Source: Shewanella metallivivens (GTDB taxonomy: Bacteria; Pseudomonadota; Gammaproteobacteria; Enterobacterales; Shewanellaceae). From it: a stretch of DNA of 64,000 nucleotides. The translations under genes and the position numbers were made by a program. Location of the stretch: contig NZ_JAQQPZ010000013.1 in the NCBI RefSeq assembly GCF_028750675.1, positions 835,753-899,752 on the forward strand. Reading direction: 5' to 3'. Shown one piece after another: positions 9,492 through 17,177 of this stretch (position 1 is its first letter; the number at the start of each line of letters is the position of its first letter). The notes beneath the pieces are model-generated. The model saw only the letters and a program-made list of their open reading frames with translations, made no database searches and had not been told where the DNA came from.

Positions 9492-10673
9492 GTGAAACAT
9501 CATGACGTAATCATCATCGGCGCAGGCGCGGCAGGATTAATGTGTGCTGCCACTGCGGGTTATCGCGGTCGTGATGTGTTGGTGCTCGACAATGCCAAAC
9601 AGGCTGGTCGCAAAATTTTGATCAGTGGCGGTGGGCGCTGTAACTTCACCAATCAAAAGGTTGAGCCGCATCAGTTTATTTGTGGCAATCCACACTTTGT
9701 AAAATCGGCATTAGCGCGTTACCGCTCAAGTGATTTTATTGAGTTGGTTGAACGCCATGGTATTGAATACCACGAGCGCGATCATGGTCAGCTATTTTGT
9801 AATGACTCCGCCAAAGATATCGTCACCATGTTAATGACCGAGTGCGAATGGGCTGGCGTTAAGATTAAGCTGCGTACAGAAATTTTATCGGTCAATAAAG
9901 TCGACAACGGCTTTTTGTTAACGACCAGTAATGGCGAACTAAGCTGCCAGTCTTTAGTGGTTGCCACAGGCGGATTATCTATGCCTAAACTCGGCGCTAC
10001 GCCATATGGGTATAAGCTTGCCGAACAATTTGGCTTAACAGTATTACCGACCAGTGCAGGGCTAGTGCCTTTTACTTGGCATGCTGAGCAAAAAGCGCGT
10101 TTTGAAGCATTATCGGGTATCGCTGTGCCAGCAACGATCACCGCAAAAGATGGCACCCAGTTTAGCGAAGCACTATTGTTTACCCATCGTGGTTTATCTG
10201 GCCCAGCAGTACTGCAAATTTCAAACTATTGGCAAGCAGGCGAAGCGATTTCAATTAATTTATTGCCAGGCGAAGACGCGTTAGAAAAAATCGAACTCGC
10301 GCTTAAAAACCACCCTAAACAAAGCTTACGCAACACCCTTAGCCATTGGTTACCAAAACGTCTAGTCGAAGCCTTATTTGATGAAGCGCAATTAGATAAA
10401 GCCTTAAATCAACTTGGCCACGGAGAGCGTGAACAACTCGCCCAAAGCTTAAATGACTGGTCAATTATTATGAATGGCACCGAAGGTTATCGTACCGCAG
10501 AAGTGACCTTAGGCGGTGTTGACACTAATGAGTTGTCATCGAAAACCATGGAAGCCAACAACGTCCCTGGATTATATTTTGTTGGTGAGGTAATGGACGT
10601 AAGTGGTTGGTTAGGTGGGTTTAATTTTCAGTGGGCCTGGGCATCTGGTGTTGCCGCCGGGTTGGCAGTTTAA
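9492..10673 (+). CDS. NAD(P)/FAD-dependent oxidoreductase, HI0933/YhiN family
   Basis: 393 aa, a typical length for the family. N-terminal FAD-binding motif VIIIGAGAAGLMCAATAG, then the family signature GRKILISGGGRCNFTN (near residues 40-55), a central VVATGGLSMPKLGATPYGY and the C-terminal GLYFVGEVMDVSGWLGGFNFQWAWASG. These are flavoproteins of uncertain physiological substrate. The start is GTG, with TGGAG seven bases upstream. It stands alone, convergent with the MarR gene. Confidence 0.9.
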   Translation: MKHHDVIIIGAGAAGLMCAATAGYRGRDVLVLDNAKQAGRKILISGGGRCNFTNQKVEPHQFICGNPHFVKSALARYRSSDFIELVERHGIEYHERDHGQLFCNDSAKDIVTMLMTECEWAGVKIKLRTEILSVNKVDNGFLLTTSNGELSCQSLVVATGGLSMPKLGATPYGYKLAEQFGLTVLPTSAGLVPFTWHAEQKARFEALSGIAVPATITAKDGTQFSEALLFTHRGLSGPAVLQISNYWQAGEAISINLLPGEDALEKIELALKNHPKQSLRNTLSHWLPKRLVEALFDEAQLDKALNQLGHGEREQLAQSLNDWSIIMNGTEGYRTAEVTLGGVDTNELSSKTMEANNVPGLYFVGEVMDVSGWLGGFNFQWAWASGVAAGLAV

Positions 10674-10683
10674 TGAAATGATA

Positions 10684-10717
10684 CTCGCTGACCATTTAAC
10701 TCAGCGAGCCCTATTTT
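10684..10717 (+). terminator. Hairpin between convergent flavoprotein and marR genes
   Basis: Perfect 8-bp stem CTCGCTGA / TCAGCGAG with a 9-nt loop, followed by CCCTATTTT. It lies 10 bp after the flavoprotein stop and touches the end of the convergent marR gene. Confidence 0.65.
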
Positions 10718-11123
10718 AAAACTCGCGGTTCATTTTTTCAAAGCTTTGGGTGAGCACTTTAATCGACTCTGGGTCTAAATGACGGGTGATGTCTTCAGTT
10801 AGTTGTAAATGCATGCGGTTATGGTGCTTGTGCAGCGCAGTACCTTCACTGGTTAATTCGACCAATATTGAACGGCGGTCGACTTCATGCGGAGTGCGGG
10901 CGATAAGACCAAATTGCACTAACTTTTCTACCTGCACCGTTAATGTGCCGGTAGTAATGCCCAATCTATCTGCTAACTCTTTCATTCGCATTGGGCCGTG
11001 CGAGCCCAATACTTCAATGGTATGGACCTGTGCTAATGAGTAACCGGTATCTTTTACGACAGACTGCTCCCAAGAAGATAGTTTGTCGTAAAATTCGATG
11101 ATTAGGTTATTCAAAGAATGCAT
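10716..11123 (-). CDS. MarR-family transcriptional regulator
   Basis: 135 aa with a winged helix-turn-helix (about residues 28-100): MRMKELADRLGITTGTLTVQVEKLVQFGLIAR then the wing VDRRSILVELTSEG. The HTH and the DRRS wing are typical of MarR. It begins 7 bp after the stop of the metal exporter, so it is co-transcribed with it and probably regulates it. Its ligand cannot be read from sequence. DmeF exporters more commonly pair with CsoR/RcnR-type regulators, so a MarR partner is worth noting. Confidence 0.85.
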   Translation of the reverse strand: MHSLNNLIIEFYDKLSSWEQSVVKDTGYSLAQVHTIEVLGSHGPMRMKELADRLGITTGTLTVQVEKLVQFGLIARTPHEVDRRSILVELTSEGTALHKHHNRMHLQLTEDITRHLDPESIKVLTQSFEKMNREF

Positions 11124-11130
11124 AAGAGCC

Positions 11131-12102
11131 TCAGGCGTAATTCACTTCGATTGTTAAGTGGTTTAGCTTACCAAACTTACTCAGTGATTGTTTAAATGTT
11201 TCAGCATTAGTGTCGCTTGTGGTGCAAATAGCGATGGCGGCCGAATAGTGATCTGCACTTATTCTCCAAATGTGAATATCGGTCACTTTAGTTTGCTCGT
11301 TTTCAAGTGTGTTAATAATGTCTGCTTGATAATGTTTGTCGATGCTTTCATCTAATAAAATTGGGCTCGTTTGCTTCATTAAACCTAAAGCCCATTTCGT
11401 GATAACCACAGCACCCACTATCCCCATTACTGGATCTAACCAATACCAACCAAGATACTTACCCACTAAAAGCGCACCAATGGCTAACACTGAGGTGAGC
11501 GCGTCAGCGAGTACGTGAAAATAGGCTGCTTTGAGATTATGGTCGCTATGTCCATGATGATCATGACTATGAGCATGAGTATGGTCGTCATCCTCGTGGT
11601 GGTCGTGATCATGATGATGGTGGTCGTGATGCTCGTGACCATGGTGGTGATGTTCATGACCAAGAATAAACATGCTCGCCACGTTAACCACTAAACCGAT
11701 AACCGCGACCATAATGGACTGGTTAAATTGGATATCAACTGGCGACAGTAGCCGATGTATTGACTCAACCAACATAATGAGCGCGACAATGCCCAATCCA
11801 ATCGCACTAGTGTATCCGCCGAGTACGCCAACCTTACCTACACCAAATGAAAACCTATCACTATTGGCGTGTTTTCTCGCATAGTGATAAGTAAATAACG
11901 TGATACAAAATGCGGCAGCATGAGTACCCATATGCCAACCATCGGCAAGTAATGCCATAGAACCATAAATCGTACCGGCAGTGACTTCGATAACCATAGT
12001 AATAATGGTAATAACGAGTACATACCATGTGCGGCGTTCGTTTTGTGCATTCACAGAGGTGAAGTTATGCTGATGGGCATATTGATCGGCAAAGTTGGTC
12101 AT
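11131..12102 (-). CDS. dmeF: Cation diffusion facilitator, DmeF-type Co/Ni exporter
   Basis: 323 aa inner-membrane antiporter exporting divalent metal ions in exchange for protons. Six helices can be outlined between residues 25 and 245. The paired Asp/His metal sites are ALLADGWHMGTHA (helix 2) and HVLADALTSVLA (helix 5). Between helices 4 and 5 lies a very His/Asp-rich loop (about residues 148-190) with more than twenty His residues. The short N-terminus HQHNFTS and overall layout match DmeF proteins (Co2+/Ni2+), though Zn2+ cannot be excluded. Upstream, TATTTGG is repeated at 12127 and 12143, a possible regulator site. Confidence 0.88.
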   Translation of the reverse strand: MTNFADQYAHQHNFTSVNAQNERRTWYVLVITIITMVIEVTAGTIYGSMALLADGWHMGTHAAAFCITLFTYHYARKHANSDRFSFGVGKVGVLGGYTSAIGLGIVALIMLVESIHRLLSPVDIQFNQSIMVAVIGLVVNVASMFILGHEHHHHGHEHHDHHHHDHDHHEDDDHTHAHSHDHHGHSDHNLKAAYFHVLADALTSVLAIGALLVGKYLGWYWLDPVMGIVGAVVITKWALGLMKQTSPILLDESIDKHYQADIINTLENEQTKVTDIHIWRISADHYSAAIAICTTSDTNAETFKQSLSKFGKLNHLTIEVNYA

Positions 12103-12377
12103 AATTATTTTGTTTGATTGTCAAGTTATTTGGACTTTATATTATTTGGCTTTCAAAGTAAATAGTTGGTTTTTGCTTAATGACTACCGAGATGCGTCCA
12201 TTAAATGTTGAAGGCAGAATTTGTGCGCTAATTTTTAGCTAGGCTTGCCTTGTAAGGTTAATTGGAAAAACGGCAAGTCTTTATTATGTTGATTACCCTT
12301 GAGTTAGCGAGACAAACACTAGCGTTGGTATAAAACCTATTTGTCATCTTTAATAGGCTTTTTTATTGCCCTTACCT
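12103..12377. other. Divergent intergenic region between dmeF and the ars operon
   Basis: No gene was recognised. It must hold the leftward dmeF promoter. The direct repeats TATTTGG at 12127-12133 and 12143-12149, and an ACTTT/AAAGT pair around them, are candidates for MarR control but are weak. Confidence 0.5.
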
Positions 12378-12403
12378 TGTATATGTAAAAAAACGTATAT
12401 ACA
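12378..12403 (+). promoter_or_regulatory. Candidate ArsR operator of the arsenate operon
   Basis: Inverted repeat with arms TGTATAT (12378-12384) and ATATACA (12397-12403) separated by 12 nt. AT-rich TATAT-type dyads are usual for ArsR-family operators. It lies 33-59 bp before the ars start codon, where it would overlap the promoter, so the ArsR domain encoded downstream probably autoregulates the operon. Confidence 0.6.
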
Positions 12404-12436
12404 ATGTTTTTACACATTCAGTCGAGTCCGATATCT

Positions 12437-13258
12437 ATGAAAAAGAAAAGCGTCTTGTTTTTATGCACAGGGAATTCTGCTCGCTCACAAATGGCTGAAG
12501 CATTATTAAGAAGTAAAGCCGCCGAGCAATTTGATGTTTTTAGTGCAGGCACTGAACCGGAGCCCGTTGACGCCAGGGCTCTTGAAGCAATCCAAAATTT
12601 TGGTGTAGACACGAGTCACTTAGTCTCTAAACATGTACAAACGTTTGATGGGCAACAGTTTGACTACGTGATTACGCTTTGCGATAAAGCCAATACAGAA
12701 TGCCGAAGTTTTCCTGGTGCCGGCAAGCAGCTGGCCTGGGATTTCCCTGATCCTAAAACCCGTAAAGGTCATCATCCTTTCTCTAGCACCTTAACCGAGT
12801 TAAACAATCGCTTATCGATGTTTTTGCTGGTGGAAAATAAGGTGTCAGCCCCTGCAGCCTTAGAAGTAACCGCTGAAGAGGAGCGGCTCGCCGAAGAAGC
12901 ATTAACAGATGTCGATCCCATCGCATTTTATAAATGCTTAACCGACGATATCCGCCTAAAAACCTTAATGCTTACTCATTACCATGGTGAGCTATGTGTG
13001 TGTGAGTTAATGCAAGCGCTTGATGAAGAAAGCCAACCTAAGGTGTCGCGTAATTTAGCCTTACTGAGAAAAGCCAATATTCTCAGTGATAGAAAGCATG
13101 GCCAATGGGTGTTTTACCGCATTAATTCCGCCTTGCCGTTGTGGATTAAGTCGGTTATTGCACAAACAACAGAAAACAACATTACATTCATTTTACCGCA
13201 CCTTGACCGTCTCAACAGCATGAAAAACCGACCCGACAAAGTGAGTTTTTGCCGTTAG
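12437..13258 (+). CDS. Arsenate reductase-ArsR repressor fusion
   Basis: 273 aa with two domains. Residues 1-135 are a low-molecular-weight phosphatase-fold arsenate reductase: C10-TGNSA-R16 P-loop, plus C82 and C89, the same three Cys positions as in thioredoxin-coupled ArsC of plasmid pI258, and the WDFPDP Asp loop. Residues about 155-260 are an ArsR winged helix with the As(III) site ELCVCEL (C187, C189; the third Cys of E. coli ArsR is Met here). The protein would reduce As(V) to As(III) and also sense As(III). The ATG at 12437 is chosen over one at 12404, because the latter lies directly after the operator and adds residues outside the fold. First gene of the arsenate operon. Confidence 0.88.
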   Translation: MKKKSVLFLCTGNSARSQMAEALLRSKAAEQFDVFSAGTEPEPVDARALEAIQNFGVDTSHLVSKHVQTFDGQQFDYVITLCDKANTECRSFPGAGKQLAWDFPDPKTRKGHHPFSSTLTELNNRLSMFLLVENKVSAPAALEVTAEEERLAEEALTDVDPIAFYKCLTDDIRLKTLMLTHYHGELCVCELMQALDEESQPKVSRNLALLRKANILSDRKHGQWVFYRINSALPLWIKSVIAQTTENNITFILPHLDRLNSMKNRPDKVSFCR

Positions 13259-13296
13259 ATAGTGCCGTATTTCAATATAAGATTTGGGAGTTAATC

Positions 13297-13803
13297 ATGT
13301 CGCCACACCCGTTTGATAGTTTGCCATTAGACCCGCTCAATGAACATGGCGCTAAATTAATTTTTACCCCGTGCCCAGGCACCAAAGAGCAAGGATTAGC
13401 CGAGTCGTTAAGCACATTAAAAGCGGCTGGTACGCAAATGTTACTGACCCTGATGTTTGACGACGAAATGGCACGTAATGATGTGAGTGATATGGCCGCG
13501 CAGTGCGCGAGTCAACACATCACTTGGGTGCAATTGCCTATTTTAGATGACGCCGCACCAGGGGCTGAATTTGAAGCCAGCTGGTTAGCCAATAAGGCAC
13601 AAATTTTAGCTGTACTTAATCGTCAGGGCACAATTGCAGTGCATTGCAAGGGCGGATCTGGGCGCACAGGGCTGGTAATTGGACTCATTTTAGCCAGCTT
13701 AGGCTGGCCAAAGGACAAGGTTGTCAGTGCGGTGCAAGCATTGCGACCTAAAGCATTAGCGCACCCTGTACAGCGTGAATATTTTGATGGCTTTACTGTG
13801 TGA
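13297..13803 (+). CDS. Small dual-specificity/tyrosine phosphatase-like protein in ars operon
   Basis: 168 aa from an ATG preceded by TTGGGAG. It carries a complete cysteine phosphatase P-loop VHCKGGSGRTG with H116, C117 and R123, and a candidate general-acid Asp region LPILDDAAPG (residues 80-89), resembling the cyclin-dependent kinase inhibitor 3 (KAP)-like family. It lies 38 bp after the ArsC-ArsR gene and 64 bp before GAPDH, inside the arsenate operon. Its role there is unknown to me. Action on a phospho- or arseno-ester in the GAPDH-ArsJ pathway is only inference. Confidence 0.85.
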   Translation: MSPHPFDSLPLDPLNEHGAKLIFTPCPGTKEQGLAESLSTLKAAGTQMLLTLMFDDEMARNDVSDMAAQCASQHITWVQLPILDDAAPGAEFEASWLANKAQILAVLNRQGTIAVHCKGGSGRTGLVIGLILASLGWPKDKVVSAVQALRPKALAHPVQREYFDGFTV

Positions 13804-13867
13804 TCTTGTTGATTAAAGCAGGCCAATTAGCTTGCATAAACAACACAACATTATTTAGGACAATATT

Positions 13868-14878
13868 ATGACGATTAAAATAGGTATTAACGGCTTTGGC
13901 CGCATGGGGCGTTTATCAATGCGCGCAGCGTTCGATTGGGACGACGTAGAAATTGTTCACATTAACGATCCTGCTGGCGACGCACCTACGTTAGCCCACT
14001 TAATGACTTTCGACTCAGTCCATGGCCGTTGGCATCACGAGGCGACACACCAAGGCGATGCGATTGTGATTAATGGCAAAGCTATTCCATGTACTCAAAA
14101 CAAAGCCACTCAAGATACCGATTGGTCACACTGCGATGTGGTGATTGAAGCGTCGGGCAAAATTAAAACCAAGGCTTTGTTGCAAGCATATTTAGATCAA
14201 GGTGTTAAGCGTGTTGTGGTCACCGCACCCGTAAAAGAAGAGGGCGTGCTCAATATTGTGATGGGCGTGAACGACTATCTCTATGATAAAGCGATTCACC
14301 CGATTGTGACTGCAGCGTCTTGTACCACCAACTGTTTAGCGCCAGTGGTCAAAGTGATCCACGAAAAAATCGGCATTAAACATGGTTCGATGACCACAAT
14401 CCACGACATCACTAACACTCAAACCATTTTAGATGCACCGCACAAAGATTTACGCCGCGCACGTGCTTGCGGCATTAGTTTAATTCCCACCACAACGGGT
14501 TCTGCTACCGCGATTACTCATATTTTTCCTGAGCTTAAAGGTAAGCTAAATGGTCATGCTATTCGTGTACCGTTAGCCAATGCTTCAATTACCGATTGCG
14601 TATTTGAAGTGGCTCGCGGCACCACAGTAGAAGAAGTGAATCAACTGCTTAAGCAAGCCGCAGACACGGAACTAAAAGGCATTATGGGCTACGAAGAGCG
14701 TCCGCTGGTGTCGGTAGATTATAAAACCGATCCGCGTTCAAGTATTATTGATGCTTTGTCGACCATGGTGGTTAACGACACCCAGGTGAAGCTATACGTG
14801 TGGTACGACAATGAATGGGGATACGCGAACCGTACCGCAGAGCTTGCCCGCAAAGTTGGCTTAGCAGATAAGGAATAA
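13868..14878 (+). CDS. ArsJ-associated glyceraldehyde-3-phosphate dehydrogenase
   Basis: 336 aa, normal GAPDH length. NAD-binding N-terminus [16 protein letters not shown], catalytic Cys in [11 protein letters not shown] (residues about 154-164) with the [11 protein letters not shown] segment after it, and the C-terminal [11 protein letters not shown]. In arsJ operons this enzyme uses arsenate in place of phosphate to make 1-arseno-3-phosphoglycerate, which ArsJ exports. It is the sixth-base neighbour of arsJ (6 bp gap), so it belongs to this pathway rather than central glycolysis. Confidence 0.93.
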   Translation: MTIKIGINGFGRMGRLSMRAAFDWDDVEIVHINDPAGDAPTLAHLMTFDSVHGRWHHEATHQGDAIVINGKAIPCTQNKATQDTDWSHCDVVIEASGKIKTKALLQAYLDQGVKRVVVTAPVKEEGVLNIVMGVNDYLYDKAIHPIVTAASCTTNCLAPVVKVIHEKIGIKHGSMTTIHDITNTQTILDAPHKDLRRARACGISLIPTTTGSATAITHIFPELKGKLNGHAIRVPLANASITDCVFEVARGTTVEEVNQLLKQAADTELKGIMGYEERPLVSVDYKTDPRSSIIDALSTMVVNDTQVKLYVWYDNEWGYANRTAELARKVGLADKE

Positions 14879-14884
14879 CCCAGC

Positions 14885-16096
14885 ATGGGGCTGTTATCAC
14901 TGAGCGCATTGCCGCCACAAATTAAACAATACCTGATTATTACCGGTAATTATTGGGCGTTTACCTTAACCGACGGCGCACTGCGTATGCTGGTGGTGTT
15001 GTACTTTCATCAGCTTGGTTACAGCCCGCTTAACATTGCCATGCTGTTTTTGTTTTACGAAATCTTTGGTGTGGTGACCAACCTCGTTGGCGGCTGGTTA
15101 GGTGCCAGGCTGGGGCTAAATAACACCATGAATATTGGCCTTGGGCTGCAAATTGTCGCCCTTGCCATGTTAACCGTGCCAGCAGAGATGCTGACGGTAG
15201 TGTATGTGATGGCGGCGCAAGCCTTGTCTGGTATTGCCAAAGATCTTAATAAAATGAGCGCCAAAAGCGCCATTAAAATGCTGGTGCCAAGTGATGCTCA
15301 GGGTAAGTTGTATCAGTGGGTGTCGATTCTTACTGGGTCTAAAAATGCCTTAAAAGGGGTTGGTTTCTTTTTAGGTGGCTTATTGCTCACGCTACTTGAG
15401 TTTCGCGGCGCCGTGATCGCAATGGCGGTCATGTTGACTATTGTGTGGCTCATGAGTTTGCTCAGCTTAAAGGCCGATTTAGGTAAAGCTAAAAACAAGC
15501 CTAAATTTACTGACATGTTCTCTAAAAGCCCGGCGATTAACATGTTGTCGGCGGCGCGAATGTTTTTGTTTGGTGCTCGCGACGTGTGGTTTGTGGTGGC
15601 ATTGCCAGTGTTTTTAGCGGTCACGTTTCAGTGGGACCATTGGTGGGTAGGCGGCTTTATGGCCAGCTGGGTAATTGGCTATGGTATTGTGCAATCATTT
15701 GCGCCGTATTTTACCGGTAAAAAACAAGGCAAAGTTCCTAGCGGACAGGCCGCGTTTATGTGGGCTGGGTACTTGTTACTCATTCCTGCTGTGATTGCAT
15801 TAGCACTGCATTTTGACTTTTATATCCAGCAATCATTAATTGCCGGTTTATTGTTATTTGGTGCGGTATTTGCGATTAACTCATCGCTGCACAGTTACCT
15901 TATTGTGAGTTATGCTGGCAATGATGGTGTGTCACTCGATGTTGGCTTTTACTACATGGCCAATGCCATGGGGCGCTTAATTGGTACTGTGCTATCGGGG
16001 TGGGTATATCAGCAATATGGCCTTGAGGCATGTTTATGGATTTCAAGCGCATTTGTGACAATAGCGGCGGTGATATCCATTAAATTGCCAAAATAA
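14885..16096 (+). CDS. arsJ: Organoarsenical efflux MFS transporter ArsJ
   Basis: 403 aa major facilitator with 11-12 predicted membrane helices; an early segment RMLVVLYFHQLGYSPLNIAMLFLFYEIFGVVTNLVGGWLGARLGL fits ArsJ proteins. ArsJ exports 1-arseno-3-phosphoglycerate made by the adjacent GAPDH; the unstable product decays outside the cell, giving net arsenate removal. The start ATG follows AAGGAATAACCCAGC. It is the last gene of the operon, 30 bp before a terminator. Confidence 0.92.
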   Translation: MGLLSLSALPPQIKQYLIITGNYWAFTLTDGALRMLVVLYFHQLGYSPLNIAMLFLFYEIFGVVTNLVGGWLGARLGLNNTMNIGLGLQIVALAMLTVPAEMLTVVYVMAAQALSGIAKDLNKMSAKSAIKMLVPSDAQGKLYQWVSILTGSKNALKGVGFFLGGLLLTLLEFRGAVIAMAVMLTIVWLMSLLSLKADLGKAKNKPKFTDMFSKSPAINMLSAARMFLFGARDVWFVVALPVFLAVTFQWDHWWVGGFMASWVIGYGIVQSFAPYFTGKKQGKVPSGQAAFMWAGYLLLIPAVIALALHFDFYIQQSLIAGLLLFGAVFAINSSLHSYLIVSYAGNDGVSLDVGFYYMANAMGRLIGTVLSGWVYQQYGLEACLWISSAFVTIAAVISIKLPK

Positions 16097-16128
16097 AGCT
16101 GCAGAAAATCGTAAAGCTTAATCATTAA

Positions 16129-16160
16129 AAGGGTTGTCATTGTTGGCAGCCCTTTTTTTT
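16129..16160 (+). terminator. Rho-independent terminator after arsJ
   Basis: Stem AGGGTTGTCA / TGGCAGCCCT (two G-U pairs) with a TTGT loop and a T8 tract. Confidence 0.9.
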
Positions 16161-16185
16161 ACCTTAGGCTTTGCGCCTGAAACTC

Positions 16186-16206
16186 TTACCGAATAGTCGG
16201 TAAAAA
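16186..16206 (+). promoter_or_regulatory. Candidate upstream activator site for the sigma-54 promoter
   Basis: Perfect inverted repeat TTACCGA-ATAG-TCGGTAA (16186-16203) followed by AA. It lies about 100 bp upstream of the sigma-54 promoter at 16298, the usual distance for enhancer-binding proteins. A CGGTAAAAA half-site also lies about 90 bp upstream of the second sigma-54 candidate (21402-21410). Which protein binds is inference; the activator at 19269-20630 is the obvious candidate. Confidence 0.4.
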
Positions 16207-16297
16207 TTTCTTATGTCGCATTGGCTTTATGGTTTTGGTTTTAACTGAAAAAGTTTTTATTTTAACAATATCAATAGATTAAAGTAATTTTTTAAAG

Positions 16298-16315
16298 TTG
16301 GCACGATGCTGGCTT
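16298..16315 (+). promoter_or_regulatory. Sigma-54 promoter upstream of the DUF1328 gene
   Basis: TTGGCACG-ATGC-TGGCTT matches the -24/-12 consensus YTGGCACGN4TTGCW with a perfect -24 element and one mismatch in the -12 core; GG and GC are ten bases apart as required. Transcription would begin around 16325, exactly at the left border of the MITE-like element. Confidence 0.7.
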
Positions 16316-16326
16316 TAGTTAATATA

Positions 16327-16520
16327 ACCTGAGTTTGGGATAAGGGATGAACTTATGCTATTTAAAATCAACATGTTACCTTTTATCACTTTCAAGCTTG
16401 TCATTTGTTCTGCTAACAAGGCGAATTGACGCGTCAATAGCTAGCCTATTGCAAGTCGATTCAACGCAGTTAACAGGGCAAAGGACTGTTTGAAAGGCGT
16501 TTATTATCCCGAACTCAGGT
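16327..16520 (+). mobile_element. MITE-like non-autonomous element, copy 1
   Basis: 194 bp, ends ACCTGAGTTTGGGATAA and TTATCCCGAACTCAGGT form 17-bp terminal inverted repeats with one mismatch, flanked on both sides by TA. It encodes no protein. A second copy of the same length and direction lies at 22611-22804; by eye they differ at about eleven positions. TA flanks and short inverted ends are like MITEs mobilised by IS630/Tc1-type transposases, but the parent transposon is not in the window. Confidence 0.85.
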
Positions 16521-16636
16521 TAATTACATTTGATGACAAGTACACAAAACACAGACACACCCAAACAAAGCATGTACGGATACCGTCTATTTATATTCAG
16601 TACATTGAAGACAAACCGTAAACCAAGGAGGTTATT

Positions 16637-16810
16637 ATGTTGGGCTGGACATTAATGTTTTTAGTGATAGCCGTTATTGCAGGTTTATTTGGATTTACCG
16701 GTATTGCAGGGGCAGCAGCGGGGATCGCTAAAATTATTTTCTTTATCTTTATTGTGTTGTTGCTGATTTCACTGGTGTCGAATGCATTGCGTGGTAAGTC
16801 ACCTCGATAA
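16637..16810 (+). CDS. DUF1328 small membrane protein
   Basis: 57 aa: [20 protein letters not shown] then two hydrophobic helices (about residues 4-25 and 30-50) with the Gly/Ala-rich turn [12 protein letters not shown], ending in LRGKSPR. This is the DUF1328 (YtjA) family, small inner-membrane proteins of unknown function often seen with stress genes. A strong AAGGAGG lies 6-7 bases before the ATG. Its leader carries the MITE copy between the sigma-54 promoter and the gene. Confidence 0.9.
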   Translation: MLGWTLMFLVIAVIAGLFGFTGIAGAAAGIAKIIFFIFIVLLLISLVSNALRGKSPR

Positions 16811-16914
16811 ATTAATCTAAAAAATAATCACGGCACATTGATTCATTAAGCGTATGTCACGCTAATTGGCACGTTAACCGTAATGAGCTTTTTACCATCA
16901 TCAGGAGATGAATT

Positions 16915-17109
16915 ATGAAATTATTAAAATTAATCACAATGGCAAGTTTAATGGTTCTACTTACAGCAGGCTTGTCTGCATGTTCAGATAACAAAGCCGA
17001 AAATGTAGGTGAGAACGTCGATGAGATGATTCAAGATGCGGGTAATGCCGTTGAGGATGCCTGTGAAGATGTTAAAGAAGGCATGAAAGCAGAAGACCCT
17101 GACTGTTAA
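16915..17109 (+). CDS. Small lipoprotein
   Basis: 64 aa. Signal peptide with lipobox LSAC (Cys near residue 23), then a short acidic tail with DNKAENVGENVDEMIQDAGNAVEDACEDVKEGM, two further Cys. Mature part is only about 42 residues and looks helical. It recalls entericidin-type small lipoproteins in size and style but I cannot assign it. The ATG follows CAGGAGATGAATT. A near-perfect -24 element TTGGCACG lies at 16866-16873, but the -12 partner is poor. Confidence 0.8.
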   Translation: MKLLKLITMASLMVLLTAGLSACSDNKAENVGENVDEMIQDAGNAVEDACEDVKEGMKAEDPDC

Positions 17110-17117
17110 TGATATTA

Positions 17118-17150
17118 CGGCACTCATGCACTTGGCATGAGTGCCGCTTT
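17118..17150 (+). terminator. 12-bp hairpin between lipoprotein gene and phosphatase-kinase gene
   Basis: Perfect 12-bp stem CGGCACTCATGC / GCATGAGTGCCG with loop ACTTG, followed by CTTTGGTTATTT. The T run is interrupted, so it may be a partial terminator or an mRNA-stabilising hairpin. Confidence 0.6.
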
Positions 17151-17177
17151 GGTTATTTAACTTCAGGAGGACCAATT

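Noticed and set aside
12404..12436. Start of the ArsC-ArsR protein at the first in-frame ATG
   Set aside because: That ATG abuts the operator, lacks a ribosome binding site, and adds residues before the conserved MKKKSVLFLCTGNSAR start.
16866..16885. TTGGCACG-TTAA-CCGTA as a third sigma-54 promoter before the small lipoprotein gene
   Set aside because: The -24 element is perfect, but the -12 lacks the near-invariant GC, so function is doubtful.
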